A stretch of DNA of 47,721 nt from Acidimicrobiia bacterium (GTDB lineage: Bacteria; Actinomycetota; Acidimicrobiia; IMCC26256; PALSA-610). The DNA lies in contig JADGOO010000033.1 in NCBI GenBank assembly GCA_017882905.1, positions 1 through 47,721 of the forward strand, in the 5' to 3' direction. Under the pieces are notes generated by a model. It worked only from the letters and a program-made list of their open reading frames with translations. It was not told where the DNA came from and did no database searches. This document shows positions 38,762 to 46,916 of the stretch, one piece after another (the stretch's first letter is position 1; every line of letters begins with the position of its first letter). Position numbers and translations under genes: made by a program.

Positions 38762-39641
38762 GCGCTCGCACCTGGTGCGGCGCGTAGCGAGCGAGCACAG
38801 CACCTTCGAGCGCGGTGATGACGCTGTATGCCACGATCGAATACAGCGTCACCAGCACGACTGCGCCCCACAGCAGGTCGTAGTCGGAGTTCGTCATCGA
38901 GCTCAGCATCAGATACCCGAGCCCTGTGCCCGTCGCGAGGTATTCGGCGAGCAGCGCGCCCACGAGCGCGAGCGGACAAGCGATGCGCAGGGATGCGAAC
39001 AGTGCTGGGAGCGCCCCGGGGAACTGCACCTTGCGCAGCGTCGCTGTGGGCGAGCCGCCGTACGCTCGGATCAGGTCGACCGACTGCGATGGCACCTGAC
39101 GCAGCGCGAGCGTCACGTTCACCAACGTCGGGAAGAACGTGACGATGCCGGTGATGATCCCGGTGGTGACGAGACCACGGCCGAAGATCAGCGCGATCAG
39201 CGGTGTCATGGCGACCAGCGGAACTGACTGCAAGACGAGTGCCATCGGCATGAACGTCTGCTGCACGCCGCGCTGGAGTGTGAAGACGACCGCGAAGATC
39301 AGCGCGGCCAGCGTGCCCACGACGAGGCCGATCGCCGCGTCGCGCAGCGTGGTTCCCGATCCGGTGAGCAGTGCGTGGCGGGCGTCAGGCCCGGAGCCGG
39401 CGCTCGTCAGGTGGTGCCAGACGTCCATCGGCGTACGCCCGACGAAGTGGTCAATGCCGGTGATCCACAGGTAGCCGCGCCAGATCGCGAGGATGAGCAC
39501 AACGGACAGAACGGTCGATAGCAGCGCGGTGATCGCTCGCCGCAGTGCAGAGCCGCTCGCGAACCGCGACGTGGAGCTCTGGTCACCAGGACCCACACCG
39601 CGCGCGACGACGGTGCCGATCGGAGCCGAATCAAGGCTCAC
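38754..39641 (-). CDS. ABC transporter permease, SsuC/TauC/ThiX type (second permease)
   Basis: An integral membrane permease of about 295 residues from GTG 39641, which overlaps the previous stop as GTGA; an in-frame GTG at 39662 would add seven residues. Several hydrophobic segments are visible (ALLSTVLSVVLILAIW, DAAIGLVVGTLAALIFAVVF, VPLVAMTPLIALIFG and more). The EAA loop that contacts the ATPase is DLIRAYGGSPTATLRKVQFPGALPALFASLRIA, followed by LLAEYLATGTGLGYLM. It belongs to the nitrate/sulfonate/taurine/pyrimidine-precursor importer class. Two different permeases in one operon suggest a heterodimeric membrane channel. Confidence 0.9.
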   Translation of the reverse strand: MSLDSAPIGTVVARGVGPGDQSSTSRFASGSALRRAITALLSTVLSVVLILAIWRGYLWITGIDHFVGRTPMDVWHHLTSAGSGPDARHALLTGSGTTLRDAAIGLVVGTLAALIFAVVFTLQRGVQQTFMPMALVLQSVPLVAMTPLIALIFGRGLVTTGIITGIVTFFPTLVNVTLALRQVPSQSVDLIRAYGGSPTATLRKVQFPGALPALFASLRIACPLALVGALLAEYLATGTGLGYLMLSSMTNSDYDLLWGAVVLVTLYSIVAYSVITALEGAVLARYAPHQVRARG

Positions 39642-40441
39642 GCGGCTGTCCTCGGTACCCACGGAGTGACCACGCGGCCGACGAGTGCCGTCACGAGGTA
39701 CGCGGTACCCGCCAAGGCCGTCGCGACGAGTGCGATCGCCCAGGTCGTTGCCGTATGGAAGCCTTGCTCGGAGCTGATCATGGCGACACCGAGCCCTTTG
39801 TCGCCACCCATGTACTCGCCGATGATCGCTCCGAGCACCGATGCCGGCGCCGCGATGCGAAGACCCGCGAACAGGCTAGGAAGGCTGGCGCGGAAGCGCA
39901 CCTTGCGGAGCTGCGTCCACGAGCCGCCGCCGTACGCGCGCACGAGATCGAGGCTGGCTGCGTCGGCGCTGCGCAGGCCGACGAGCATGCCGATGAGCGT
40001 CGTGAAGAAGCATGTGAGCGCGGCGAGGATCACTTTCGGCGTGTCGCCGTTGTACAGGATCTGCAGGATCGGTCCGATCGCGATGATCGGCAGGCAGTAC
40101 GCCGCGATCGCGACGCGCATGAGCGCGCGCTCGACCAACGGCACTTGAACGAAGGCAATCGCCAGCAGGATCGCGAGCGAGTTGCCCCATAGCCAGCCCT
40201 TCGCTGCTTCTCGGCCGGTCGTCGCGAGGTTGCTCCTGTAGAAGGCCCAGCCATCCGAGCGCATCTGCGTGACGATCCTCGTCGGCTCGGGAACCGTTCC
40301 GTGGAACCATCCGGCCGCACCGATCGCCTGCCAGATGAGCAGCAACGCGGCGATTCCGAGCATGCCGGTGAGCCAGCGCGAGCTCGACGCGATCGTCTGG
40401 CGGATCCGACTGGGCGAGCTGCTCGAAGGTTCGACTCTCAC
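39638..40441 (-). CDS. ABC transporter permease, SsuC/TauC/ThiX type (first permease)
   Basis: A 267-residue permease with predicted helices at [52 protein letters not shown] and near the C-terminus. The EAA loop reads [57 protein letters not shown] 40441 overlaps the ATPase stop as GTGA, so it is cotranslated with it. It should pair with the permease encoded next. Confidence 0.9.
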   Translation of the reverse strand: MRVEPSSSSPSRIRQTIASSSRWLTGMLGIAALLLIWQAIGAAGWFHGTVPEPTRIVTQMRSDGWAFYRSNLATTGREAAKGWLWGNSLAILLAIAFVQVPLVERALMRVAIAAYCLPIIAIGPILQILYNGDTPKVILAALTCFFTTLIGMLVGLRSADAASLDLVRAYGGGSWTQLRKVRFRASLPSLFAGLRIAAPASVLGAIIGEYMGGDKGLGVAMISSEQGFHTATTWAIALVATALAGTAYLVTALVGRVVTPWVPRTAA

Positions 40442-41274
40442 GCGTCGTCACCGCTCATCGGCATGCCGCCGCTGAACAGCAACGCGCTGAACTGATCGCA
40501 GAGATCGTGGAACCGCGACGTGCGCATCATCTCGGGCGTGCGCGGTCGAGGCAGGTCGATGTCGATCGTGGCGATGATGCGCCCGGGTCGCGGGCTCATC
40601 ACGGCAACCACGTCGGAGAGGAACACGGCCTCGGAGACCGAGTGCGTGACGAGCAGCGTCGTGGCCGAGCGCTCGGTCCAGATCCGTTGCAGCTCGAGGT
40701 TCAGCCGCTGGCGGGTCATCTCGTCGAGCGCACCGAACGGCTCGTCGAGCAAGAGGATCTTCGGGTCGATCACGAGGGCACGCGCGATTGCGACGCGTTG
40801 GCGCATGCCGCCCGAGAGCTGTGAAGGCCGCGCGTCTTCGAAACCCTCGAGCCCGACGAGTGCGATGAGCTCTTCGATCGCGCGCTTCGGCACGTCCACG
40901 CCGCTCACCTCGAGCGGCAAGCGGATGTTCTGGCGCACGGTGCGCCACGGCAGCAGCGCGGAATCTTGGAACGCGATTCCGAGGTGGTGGTTGCGGCGCG
41001 CCGCGGCCGGCGGCTCGCCGTGGACCTCGGCGCTTCCCGATGTCGGCGTGTCGAGATCGGCGAGGATCCGCAGGATGGTCGACTTGCCGCAGCCCGACGG
41101 GCCGAGGAGGGCCACGAAGGCCCCCTCCGGCGCGCCGAACGAAACCCGATCGAGCGCAACCACTTCGGCCCGCTTGACGCGAAAGACCTTGGTGAGGTCA
41201 CGCAGGGCGATGCCGTCGTCGGTAGTCACGACGATCCCGGCATCATCCCCGACACGGGTGGTGACTGTACTCAT
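40438..41274 (-). CDS. ABC transporter ATPase, SsuB/TauB/ThiZ type
   Basis: A 278-residue nucleotide-binding subunit. Walker A is [11 protein letters not shown] (about 57-67), the Q-loop [15 protein letters not shown], the ABC signature [15 protein letters not shown], Walker [15 protein letters not shown] and the H-loop [11 protein letters not shown]. These are all intact. It drives import through the two permeases. The first 15 residues are variable. ATG 41274 overlaps the binding-protein stop by ATGA. Confidence 0.95.
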   Translation of the reverse strand: MSTVTTRVGDDAGIVVTTDDGIALRDLTKVFRVKRAEVVALDRVSFGAPEGAFVALLGPSGCGKSTILRILADLDTPTSGSAEVHGEPPAAARRNHHLGIAFQDSALLPWRTVRQNIRLPLEVSGVDVPKRAIEELIALVGLEGFEDARPSQLSGGMRQRVAIARALVIDPKILLLDEPFGALDEMTRQRLNLELQRIWTERSATTLLVTHSVSEAVFLSDVVAVMSPRPGRIIATIDIDLPRPRTPEMMRTSRFHDLCDQFSALLFSGGMPMSGDDA

Positions 41275-42377
41275 GCAGTCGGATCCGCCTTCAGTTCCGG
41301 ATGCTCCTGGTACACCTCGGTGAGCACCGACATGTCGAAGAGCTTGTCGGCCGTGATCTTGATGCCACCCAGGTTGAGCGTGGCGATCGTGTCGTCGATC
41401 TGCTTCTGGGTGATCGTGAAGATGCCGTTGGTCTTCGTGTCGGGCGTGAGGATGAGGGCGCTCTCGGCATCGACCTCGAGCTTTTGCTCCGACTCCTTCA
41501 GCTTGAGGTCCTTGCCGTAGATGTCGACCGTGTACTTCGCGCCGAGCGAGCTGTCGGTGACGCTCTTGCGCCAGCCCTTGATGTCGGCGACGAGCGCGGC
41601 CTTGACTTTGTCGCGGTTGGTTCCCGTGAGCGACTCGCGCTTGACGATGTAGATCTCCGACACCGACGGGTAGCCGAAGTCGTTGAGCAGGAACGTCTTG
41701 GTGTCGTGACCCGCGTCCTTCAGCAGGTTCGGCTCGTTCGTGATGAAGGAGAACCAACCGTCGACCTCGCCCGTCACCAGCGGCGTCGGGTCGAACTGCA
41801 CCGTGACCTTGTGGATCTTGGTCGGGTCGATCTTGTTGACCTTCAAGAACGCGTCCCAGACGGGCTCGTTCACCGCTTGCACGCCGATCTTCTTGCCGAT
41901 CATGTCAGTCGGCGTGCTGATCGGCTTGGACGCGAGCGACATCACGCAGAAGGGGTTCTTCTGGTACTGCGCGCCGATGGCGACGATGCTCGCGCCCTTG
42001 TTGATCGCGGCTGCGGCGGTGTCGCTGACCGAGATGCCGATGAACGCCTTGCCGGCCTGCACCGCGGCGTCTTGCGAGACGCTCGGGCCGCCCGCGATGA
42101 TGTTGATGCCCGAGAAGCCGGCAGCCTTGAAGTAGCCCAGCTGATCGGCGATGTACGTGCCCGAGAACTCGGAGTTCTTGATCCACGACAGCTGGTAGTC
42201 GAGCGTGCCGTACTTCGGTGTGGAGCCGGCACCCGCCACGGTCGTGGCCGTGCCCTTGCTGCTACTGCTGCCGCACGCGGCCAACAGAGCCGATGCGCCC
42301 CCACCAAGGAGCGTGAGACCGGCGGCGCTCACTGCTCCGCGGCGTAAGAACGCTCTGCGATCAAAGGGTTCGCTCAC
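41271..42377 (-). CDS. Tat-exported NMT1/THI5-like substrate-binding lipoprotein
   Basis: The 368-residue extracytoplasmic binding protein of the importer. The N-terminus has a twin-arginine motif [10 protein letters not shown] (5-14), a hydrophobic core and a lipobox ALLAAC with Cys35. The mature part is of the NMT1/THI5/SsuA group ([66 protein letters not shown]). Relatives bind pyrimidine thiamine precursors, riboflavin, sulfonates or nitrate. GTG 42377 is chosen because GGGAGGG stands 6 nt upstream; ATG 42392 would start before that ribosome-binding site. Tat export suggests folding before secretion. Ligand unknown; the enzymes around it point to a nitrogen heterocycle. Confidence 0.9.
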   Translation of the reverse strand: MSEPFDRRAFLRRGAVSAAGLTLLGGGASALLAACGSSSSKGTATTVAGAGSTPKYGTLDYQLSWIKNSEFSGTYIADQLGYFKAAGFSGINIIAGGPSVSQDAAVQAGKAFIGISVSDTAAAAINKGASIVAIGAQYQKNPFCVMSLASKPISTPTDMIGKKIGVQAVNEPVWDAFLKVNKIDPTKIHKVTVQFDPTPLVTGEVDGWFSFITNEPNLLKDAGHDTKTFLLNDFGYPSVSEIYIVKRESLTGTNRDKVKAALVADIKGWRKSVTDSSLGAKYTVDIYGKDLKLKESEQKLEVDAESALILTPDTKTNGIFTITQKQIDDTIATLNLGGIKITADKLFDMSVLTEVYQEHPELKADPTA

Positions 42378-42429
42378 CCAGTGCCCTCCCATGTTCCGGG
42401 CCGCCGACGCGGCTCGTGATCCGATGAAG

Positions 42430-43932
42430 TTATGGGCCGGGAGTTTCGGGGCTGTTGGTCGAATATGAACGCACTGTTTCCCCGTGCGTGGCACTCGCTG
42501 GCGCGCCGATCCGGCTGGTGACCGGACTCCGTCCCGGTGTGATCTTGGCACGTCGGGCCACCTCCGCGCCGCGCGCCTTCGCTTCGGCGATGACGGCCGA
42601 CTCGTCGAGTGTGGTGATGACGCCGTCGTCGAGCACGAAGTGCCCCGCGCACATCACCCAGCGGACGTTCGCCGGGCTCAGGCAGGTGGTGATCGCGGAG
42701 AGCGGATCGTGCACCGGGACGGCGTTGATCGCGGTCGGATCGAGGATAGCGAGGTCGGCTTCGCCGCCCGGGACCAGTGCACCGAGCCCGGGTGCCGAGA
42801 GTGCCGCCGCGCCCCAGGAGGTGACCATGCGCAGCACCGTCGGGGCCGGGAGCGCGGTCGGGTCGCGCCGCAGTGCTTTTTGCACTCCGGCCGCGAGCCA
42901 CATCTCGTCGATCAGGCTCATTCGGTTGTTCGACGGTGCGCCGTCGGTGCCCAGGCCCACGACGACGCCCCGGTCGACCATGTCGGCGACCCTTGGGAAC
43001 GCAGCCAGGATGCGCAGGTTCGACGCCGCGTTGTGTGACACGGGCGTACCAGTGTGGGCGAGGAGATCGAGCTCGTGATCGTCGACGTGGACGACGTGCA
43101 CGGCGAGAAAGGCCGGTCCGAGCACTCCGAGCGCGTGCAGCGCGCGCACCGTGCTCACGCCTCGGGTGGCGCGGGCGTGGTCGTTCTCCTCGACCACTTC
43201 AGCCACATGCATCTGCACGAAGGTTCTGTGGCGCGCCGCCCGCTCGGCCGACGCCACGATCAGCTCGTCGCTGCAGTTGAAGATCGTGCGCAGCGTGTAG
43301 CCCATGCGCAGGCGGCCGCCGGCGGCGCCGTGCCATCGGCCGAGGAGCTCGTCTTGTCGGCCGAGCACGTCGGCCGTCGACTCCCGCATCGCCTCGGGTA
43401 GGCCGTCGCCTTCGTCCATGCTGCTGCGACCGAGCACTGCCCGGATCCCGCTGGCCGCAAGACCACGCGCCATGCCGTCGACGTGCTGGCCGCCGGGGTC
43501 GGCGAGCAACGTCACACCGTTGCGGATCTGTTCGCACGCACACGCCAGCGCCGCGATCTCGGCGTCGGCCTCGCTGAGCGCGGCTTCGTAGGGCCAGATC
43601 CGCTCGTGCAGCCAGGTGAGCAGGTTGACATCGTCGGCGAGCCCTCGCGCGAGCTGCTGCGACGTGTGGCAGTGCGTGTTGACCAGGCCGGGAAGCACGA
43701 TCGCATCGGGGAGTCGCAGCTCGCGTCGGGCCGGCGCCGCCGTCGGATCGGCACCCACATGCACCACCGCGGCGCCCCGCACCTCGATCACTCCCGGCTG
43801 CAACACGCCGAGCTCGTCGTACGCGTCGCCGACGGGTGCAGTCGCGGCGCCGGGGTCCATCGTGATCACGGTGCCGGCCGTGATGCGCACATCGACCGGC
43901 GCCACGGGGTCGCCGCCGACCGCGTCGCTCAC
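42430..43932 (-). CDS. amidohydrolase of the MTA/SAH-deaminase type
   Basis: A 500-residue deaminase with VLPGLVNTHCHTSQQLARGLADDVNLLTWLHERIWPYEA at the HxH site, very close to the MTA/SAH deaminase pattern. FVQMHVAEVVEEN (His, catalytic Glu), AVHVVHVDD (His), SHNAASNLRI and VGLGTDGAPSNNRMSLIDE (Asp) complete the site. It carries a roughly 30-residue C-terminal tail beyond the usual fold. GTG 43932 overlaps the PhyH stop as GTGA, and the importer genes follow after 52 bp, so it is part of one operon with both. Deamination of an imported, oxidised adenine-like compound is a reasonable guess. Confidence 0.85.
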   Translation of the reverse strand: MSDAVGGDPVAPVDVRITAGTVITMDPGAATAPVGDAYDELGVLQPGVIEVRGAAVVHVGADPTAAPARRELRLPDAIVLPGLVNTHCHTSQQLARGLADDVNLLTWLHERIWPYEAALSEADAEIAALACACEQIRNGVTLLADPGGQHVDGMARGLAASGIRAVLGRSSMDEGDGLPEAMRESTADVLGRQDELLGRWHGAAGGRLRMGYTLRTIFNCSDELIVASAERAARHRTFVQMHVAEVVEENDHARATRGVSTVRALHALGVLGPAFLAVHVVHVDDHELDLLAHTGTPVSHNAASNLRILAAFPRVADMVDRGVVVGLGTDGAPSNNRMSLIDEMWLAAGVQKALRRDPTALPAPTVLRMVTSWGAAALSAPGLGALVPGGEADLAILDPTAINAVPVHDPLSAITTCLSPANVRWVMCAGHFVLDDGVITTLDESAVIAEAKARGAEVARRAKITPGRSPVTSRIGAPASATHGETVRSYSTNSPETPGP

Positions 43933-44807
43933 CGCGCGGCGTTCTTCACGAACTCGTCGAGGCGCCCGTCGACCATCCGACCGGCGCCGCTGTACCAACC
44001 GCCGCGGACGTGACGACGCCTCGTGTCATCGTCGGTGGCCCGCGCCGCCGAGTGCCAGAGGTAGGCGTCGTGGAGCAGCACATCACCGCGTTCCGCGTAC
44101 AGCGCCACTTCGCCCGGAACCTTCTCGAAGTGCAATGGCATCGGCATCGGCGGCGCCACGTCGGTGTATCCCGCCGTGGACGCCGACCCGGCGGGAACGA
44201 CGGCATCGTTAGCGTTCTCGTACGGCGCCGGCGTCGCCCATCGGTGGCTCCCGGGTACGACTCGCAGGAACCCGTTGGCGGGGCTCGTCGCATCGACATG
44301 GATGGTGAACGCGACCGATGGCCAGATGTCGAGGTTCGGGCCGCTCTGCCAGTCGCTGTGCCATCCGATGCGCGTGTAGCTCGATTCCCGGCCCGGCCGC
44401 GCGTCTTGGAAGACCACGCCGAAGCGTTGGTCGTCGAGCAACCAGCGGCCGGGGCCGAGCAACCGCTCGACCACGGCCACGAGCACGGGATGGCGGGCGG
44501 CCGCGTCGACGGCCGGCGACAGCTCGTTCACGAACGTGACGTAGTTCGCGAAGCGCGTCGCCTTCTCGCCGGCGTTGCCCTCGATGAGGATCGACGTGCC
44601 GAAGCGCTCGTCGAGGACACCGTCGACGAGTCGGCGTTGCGCGAGCTCGCAGTCGCTCTCGATCTGTTGGATGTCGTGCTCGCTGAGCATGCCGCGCAGC
44701 GTCACGTAGCCGGCGCGTTCGTAATGGGACAGCAGCGGCTCGATGATGGCGTCGAGACCCGCACGCGCGTCGAACACGCCGGACTCCGGCTCGATCGCCA
44801 GTGTCAC
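43929..44807 (-). CDS. phytanoyl-CoA dioxygenase (PhyH)-family Fe(II)/2OG dioxygenase
   Basis: A 292-residue PhyH-family enzyme. The iron motif H-x-D is in RIGWHSDWQSGPN (about 155-160) and the distal His in AYLWHSAARATDD (about 257); LRVVPGSHRWATPAPYE is the family's VPGSH segment. Members hydroxylate or demethylate small molecules using 2-oxoglutarate. GTG 44807 overlaps the Rieske gene stop and its own stop overlaps the deaminase start, both as GTGA. The long frame that continues upstream across the Rieske gene is Arg-rich antisense-like sequence and is not part of it. Confidence 0.87.
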   Translation of the reverse strand: MTLAIEPESGVFDARAGLDAIIEPLLSHYERAGYVTLRGMLSEHDIQQIESDCELAQRRLVDGVLDERFGTSILIEGNAGEKATRFANYVTFVNELSPAVDAAARHPVLVAVVERLLGPGRWLLDDQRFGVVFQDARPGRESSYTRIGWHSDWQSGPNLDIWPSVAFTIHVDATSPANGFLRVVPGSHRWATPAPYENANDAVVPAGSASTAGYTDVAPPMPMPLHFEKVPGEVALYAERGDVLLHDAYLWHSAARATDDDTRRRHVRGGWYSGAGRMVDGRLDEFVKNAAR

Positions 44808-45802
44808 CGGCCGACCGCCTTGGCGAGCAGGCGACGGAACTCCACCGTGATGCGGTCGGCGCGGGTGTGCAGCTGGTCGGTGAGGTCGAGCGCGAAGTCG
44901 GTGGTGCCGAGGTGCTCGATCACGGCGAGATCTTCGGCGAGCACCGACGATTCGTACTCCACCGCGTGGCGCGCGGCCGGCGAATCGGGTGCCTCGAGGT
45001 CGTTGCGGATCAGCGCGCAGAACAGCCGGGAGTACCCGGCGTCGATCGGGACCGCCCACGCCGCGATCGTGTTGATCACGCCGGTGGCCGTGTAGTGCAG
45101 CCGCAGGCGGGCGGCGAACGGCACCCGGTAGCTGTAGTCCATGTGCCTCGTCTGGAGCAGGGGATGCTCGCCGGAGGCCACGAGCGGATCTTCGCGGTTC
45201 GCGACCTTGTGCTCGTAGTGCAACGTGAGGCTGTCGGTGTCGGTGTCGACGCTGTAGGGCGCCACATGGCGGTCCTCGTCGGCCCCGAACGTGCCACGGT
45301 GCACGAACGGGAAGTGGGCGAAGTCGAGGAAGTTGTCGACGAACTGCGCCGCGCCGCATCGCATCGTGACGGTGGGGAGCCACGCCACCACATGGCCCGC
45401 CTCGTGCCATTCGGGCACGTCGAGGAGCTCGACCACGGGCGGCGCCAACGCGGCCCACACCAGTCCGTAGGCCTCGCGGGTGGGGTACGCGCATGCCGAG
45501 GCGCGAGCGGGCGGCGTGTCGACGGCCGGCACGTGCACGCACGCGCCGTCGGCTCCGAAGCGCCATCCGTGGTACGGGCACTCGAGCGTGTCGTCGACCA
45601 CGTGGCCCGCGCTCAGGGGGGCCCAGCGGTGCGGGCATCGGTCGGCCATGACCGCGACCGTCCCGCCGAGGCGGCACACCACGAGCGCTTCGCCGAGCAC
45701 TGTGACGCGCCGCGGGCCGGTGCCGAGCTGGTCGATGCGGGCCACCGGATGCCAGTAGGAGCGCAGCGCGTCGTCGACGTTGTGGAGTGGCTCACCCGGC
45801 AT
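44804..45802 (-). CDS. Rieske non-heme iron oxygenase, alpha subunit
   Basis: A 332-residue terminal oxygenase of the vanillate-demethylase / PobA-like group. The Rieske [2Fe-2S] ligands are CPHRWAPLSAGH and CPYHGWRF (about 55-80), and the mononuclear iron site is DNFLDFAHFPFVH (about 152-164). Small single-subunit members often remove N- or O-methyl groups, as in caffeine N-demethylases. No reductase or ferredoxin gene is in the window. ATG 45802 is preferred to GTG 45832 because a TTGACA / AACACT promoter ends 7 nt before it. It heads the eight-gene importer operon. Confidence 0.87.
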   Translation of the reverse strand: MPGEPLHNVDDALRSYWHPVARIDQLGTGPRRVTVLGEALVVCRLGGTVAVMADRCPHRWAPLSAGHVVDDTLECPYHGWRFGADGACVHVPAVDTPPARASACAYPTREAYGLVWAALAPPVVELLDVPEWHEAGHVVAWLPTVTMRCGAAQFVDNFLDFAHFPFVHRGTFGADEDRHVAPYSVDTDTDSLTLHYEHKVANREDPLVASGEHPLLQTRHMDYSYRVPFAARLRLHYTATGVINTIAAWAVPIDAGYSRLFCALIRNDLEAPDSPAARHAVEYESSVLAEDLAVIEHLGTTDFALDLTDQLHTRADRITVEFRRLLAKAVGR

Positions 45803-45809
45803 CAGACGG

Positions 45810-45839
45810 AGTGTTCCGAGCGCGTGTGGCACGTGTCAA
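45810..45839 (-). promoter_or_regulatory. leaderless promoter of the Rieske-to-deaminase operon
   Basis: On the minus strand TTGACA (45839-45834) and AACACT (45815-45810) are separated by 18 nt. The -10 ends 7 nt before ATG 45802. This decides the start of the Rieske gene. Confidence 0.6.
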
Positions 45840-45906
45840 TGCGGGGCGCGCCAGTTCACGCGCCCGAAACGCGCCACCGGCCCGCGACTCGTGGCGCGAT
45901 TTGCGC

Positions 45907-45912
45907 CAGACT
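45907..45912 (+). promoter_or_regulatory. candidate leaderless promoter, CAGACT -10
   Basis: CAGACT ends 6 nt before GTG 45919 with no ribosome-binding site. It would drive the third IPNS-like gene and the adenosine-deaminase-like gene that follows. Confidence 0.35.
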
Positions 45913-45918
45913 TGCCGG

Positions 45919-46899
45919 GTGACGCCCTGCGTGCTCGACGTCGATCTGCTCGCGTTCGAGCGCGGGTCGGCGCGCCAGCAACGCGCCGTCGTCGACGGCG
46001 TGATGCGCAGCCTCGGCACGGGCTTCGTCTTCACGAGCCATGACCTGCCGAACGACCTCCTCGACGCGGCTTACGGGCTGCTCGAGCGGTTCTTCGCCCT
46101 CGACTCCGAGGCCAAGGCGCGTTGGCGGGTGCCGGAGAGCCACGGCCAGACCGGATACACCGGGTTGCTCGTGGAGACGGCCGCGATCAGCGACACGCCC
46201 GACTGGAAGGAGATGCTCAACTGGGGCACCGAGCTGCCGCGTCACCACCCGTTGCGGGCGCGGTATCCGTATCGGTATTGCGACCAGGTGCTGCCCGAGG
46301 CCGACGTGGCCGGCGTCACCGCGGTGCTCGGCGAGTTCCACACTCGGCTGGCCGAGCTGCAGACCCGCTTCTTGCGGATCGTTGCAGTCGGGCTCGGCGC
46401 GTCGCCCGACTACTTCGACGACATGCTCGTCGACGGCTCACACCTCACGCGCGCGATCCACTACCCGCCGATGACGAGCGCTCCGAGCGACGCCCACGTG
46501 TGGGCCGACGCGCATGCCGACATCAACCTGGTGACGGCCTTGCCGCGTGCCACCGCTCCCGGACTCCAGCTCGAGACGCGCGACGGTTGGGTTGCGGTCG
46601 ATCCGCCGGGCGACCACGTGATCGTCAACTCCGGGATCATGCTCGAACGGATCAGCAACGGCCGCATCCCGGCGGGCATCCACCGTGTTGTTGCTGGCGC
46701 GTCGGACTCGCCGCGCCTGTCGGTCGTGCAGTTCTGCCATCCCGCGCCGTGGTTCGCACTGGCGCCGCTCCCGACGTGCGTCGACGCGGCGCACCCGCTG
46801 CGCTACCCGACGATCGAGGCCGGCGCGCTGCTCGACCGAGTGCTCTACGAGATCGGCCTCATGCGCCCCTCCGACCAGTCAGCGAACCCCGTTGCGTGA
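45919..46899 (+). CDS. isopenicillin N synthase-family Fe(II) dioxygenase (third copy)
   Basis: A 326-residue IPNS-family enzyme. The DIOX_N region ends in GTGFVFTSHDLPNDLLDAAYGLLERFF. The iron ligands are His and Asp in WADAHADINLVTALP and the distal His in AGIHRVVAGA; Arg-Leu-Ser (SPRLSVVQF) is the co-substrate motif. GTG 45919 follows a CAGACT -10 by 6 nt; the open frame further upstream crosses the divergent Rieske promoter. It is followed after 17 bp by a second adenosine-deaminase-family gene, so the two are probably cotranscribed, mirroring the oxygenase-deaminase logic of the divergent operon. Confidence 0.86.
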   Translation: MTPCVLDVDLLAFERGSARQQRAVVDGVMRSLGTGFVFTSHDLPNDLLDAAYGLLERFFALDSEAKARWRVPESHGQTGYTGLLVETAAISDTPDWKEMLNWGTELPRHHPLRARYPYRYCDQVLPEADVAGVTAVLGEFHTRLAELQTRFLRIVAVGLGASPDYFDDMLVDGSHLTRAIHYPPMTSAPSDAHVWADAHADINLVTALPRATAPGLQLETRDGWVAVDPPGDHVIVNSGIMLERISNGRIPAGIHRVVAGASDSPRLSVVQFCHPAPWFALAPLPTCVDAAHPLRYPTIEAGALLDRVLYEIGLMRPSDQSANPVA

Positions 46900-46916
46900 C
46901 GACCAGTGAGTGAGCC

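Noticed and set aside
41271-42377. Thiamine precursor (HMP) importer with a TPP riboswitch
   Set aside because: The binding protein is NMT1-like, but I find no thi-box in the 52 bp before it and the gene is inside an operon of oxygenases and deaminases. A thiamine-related ligand is possible but not supported.
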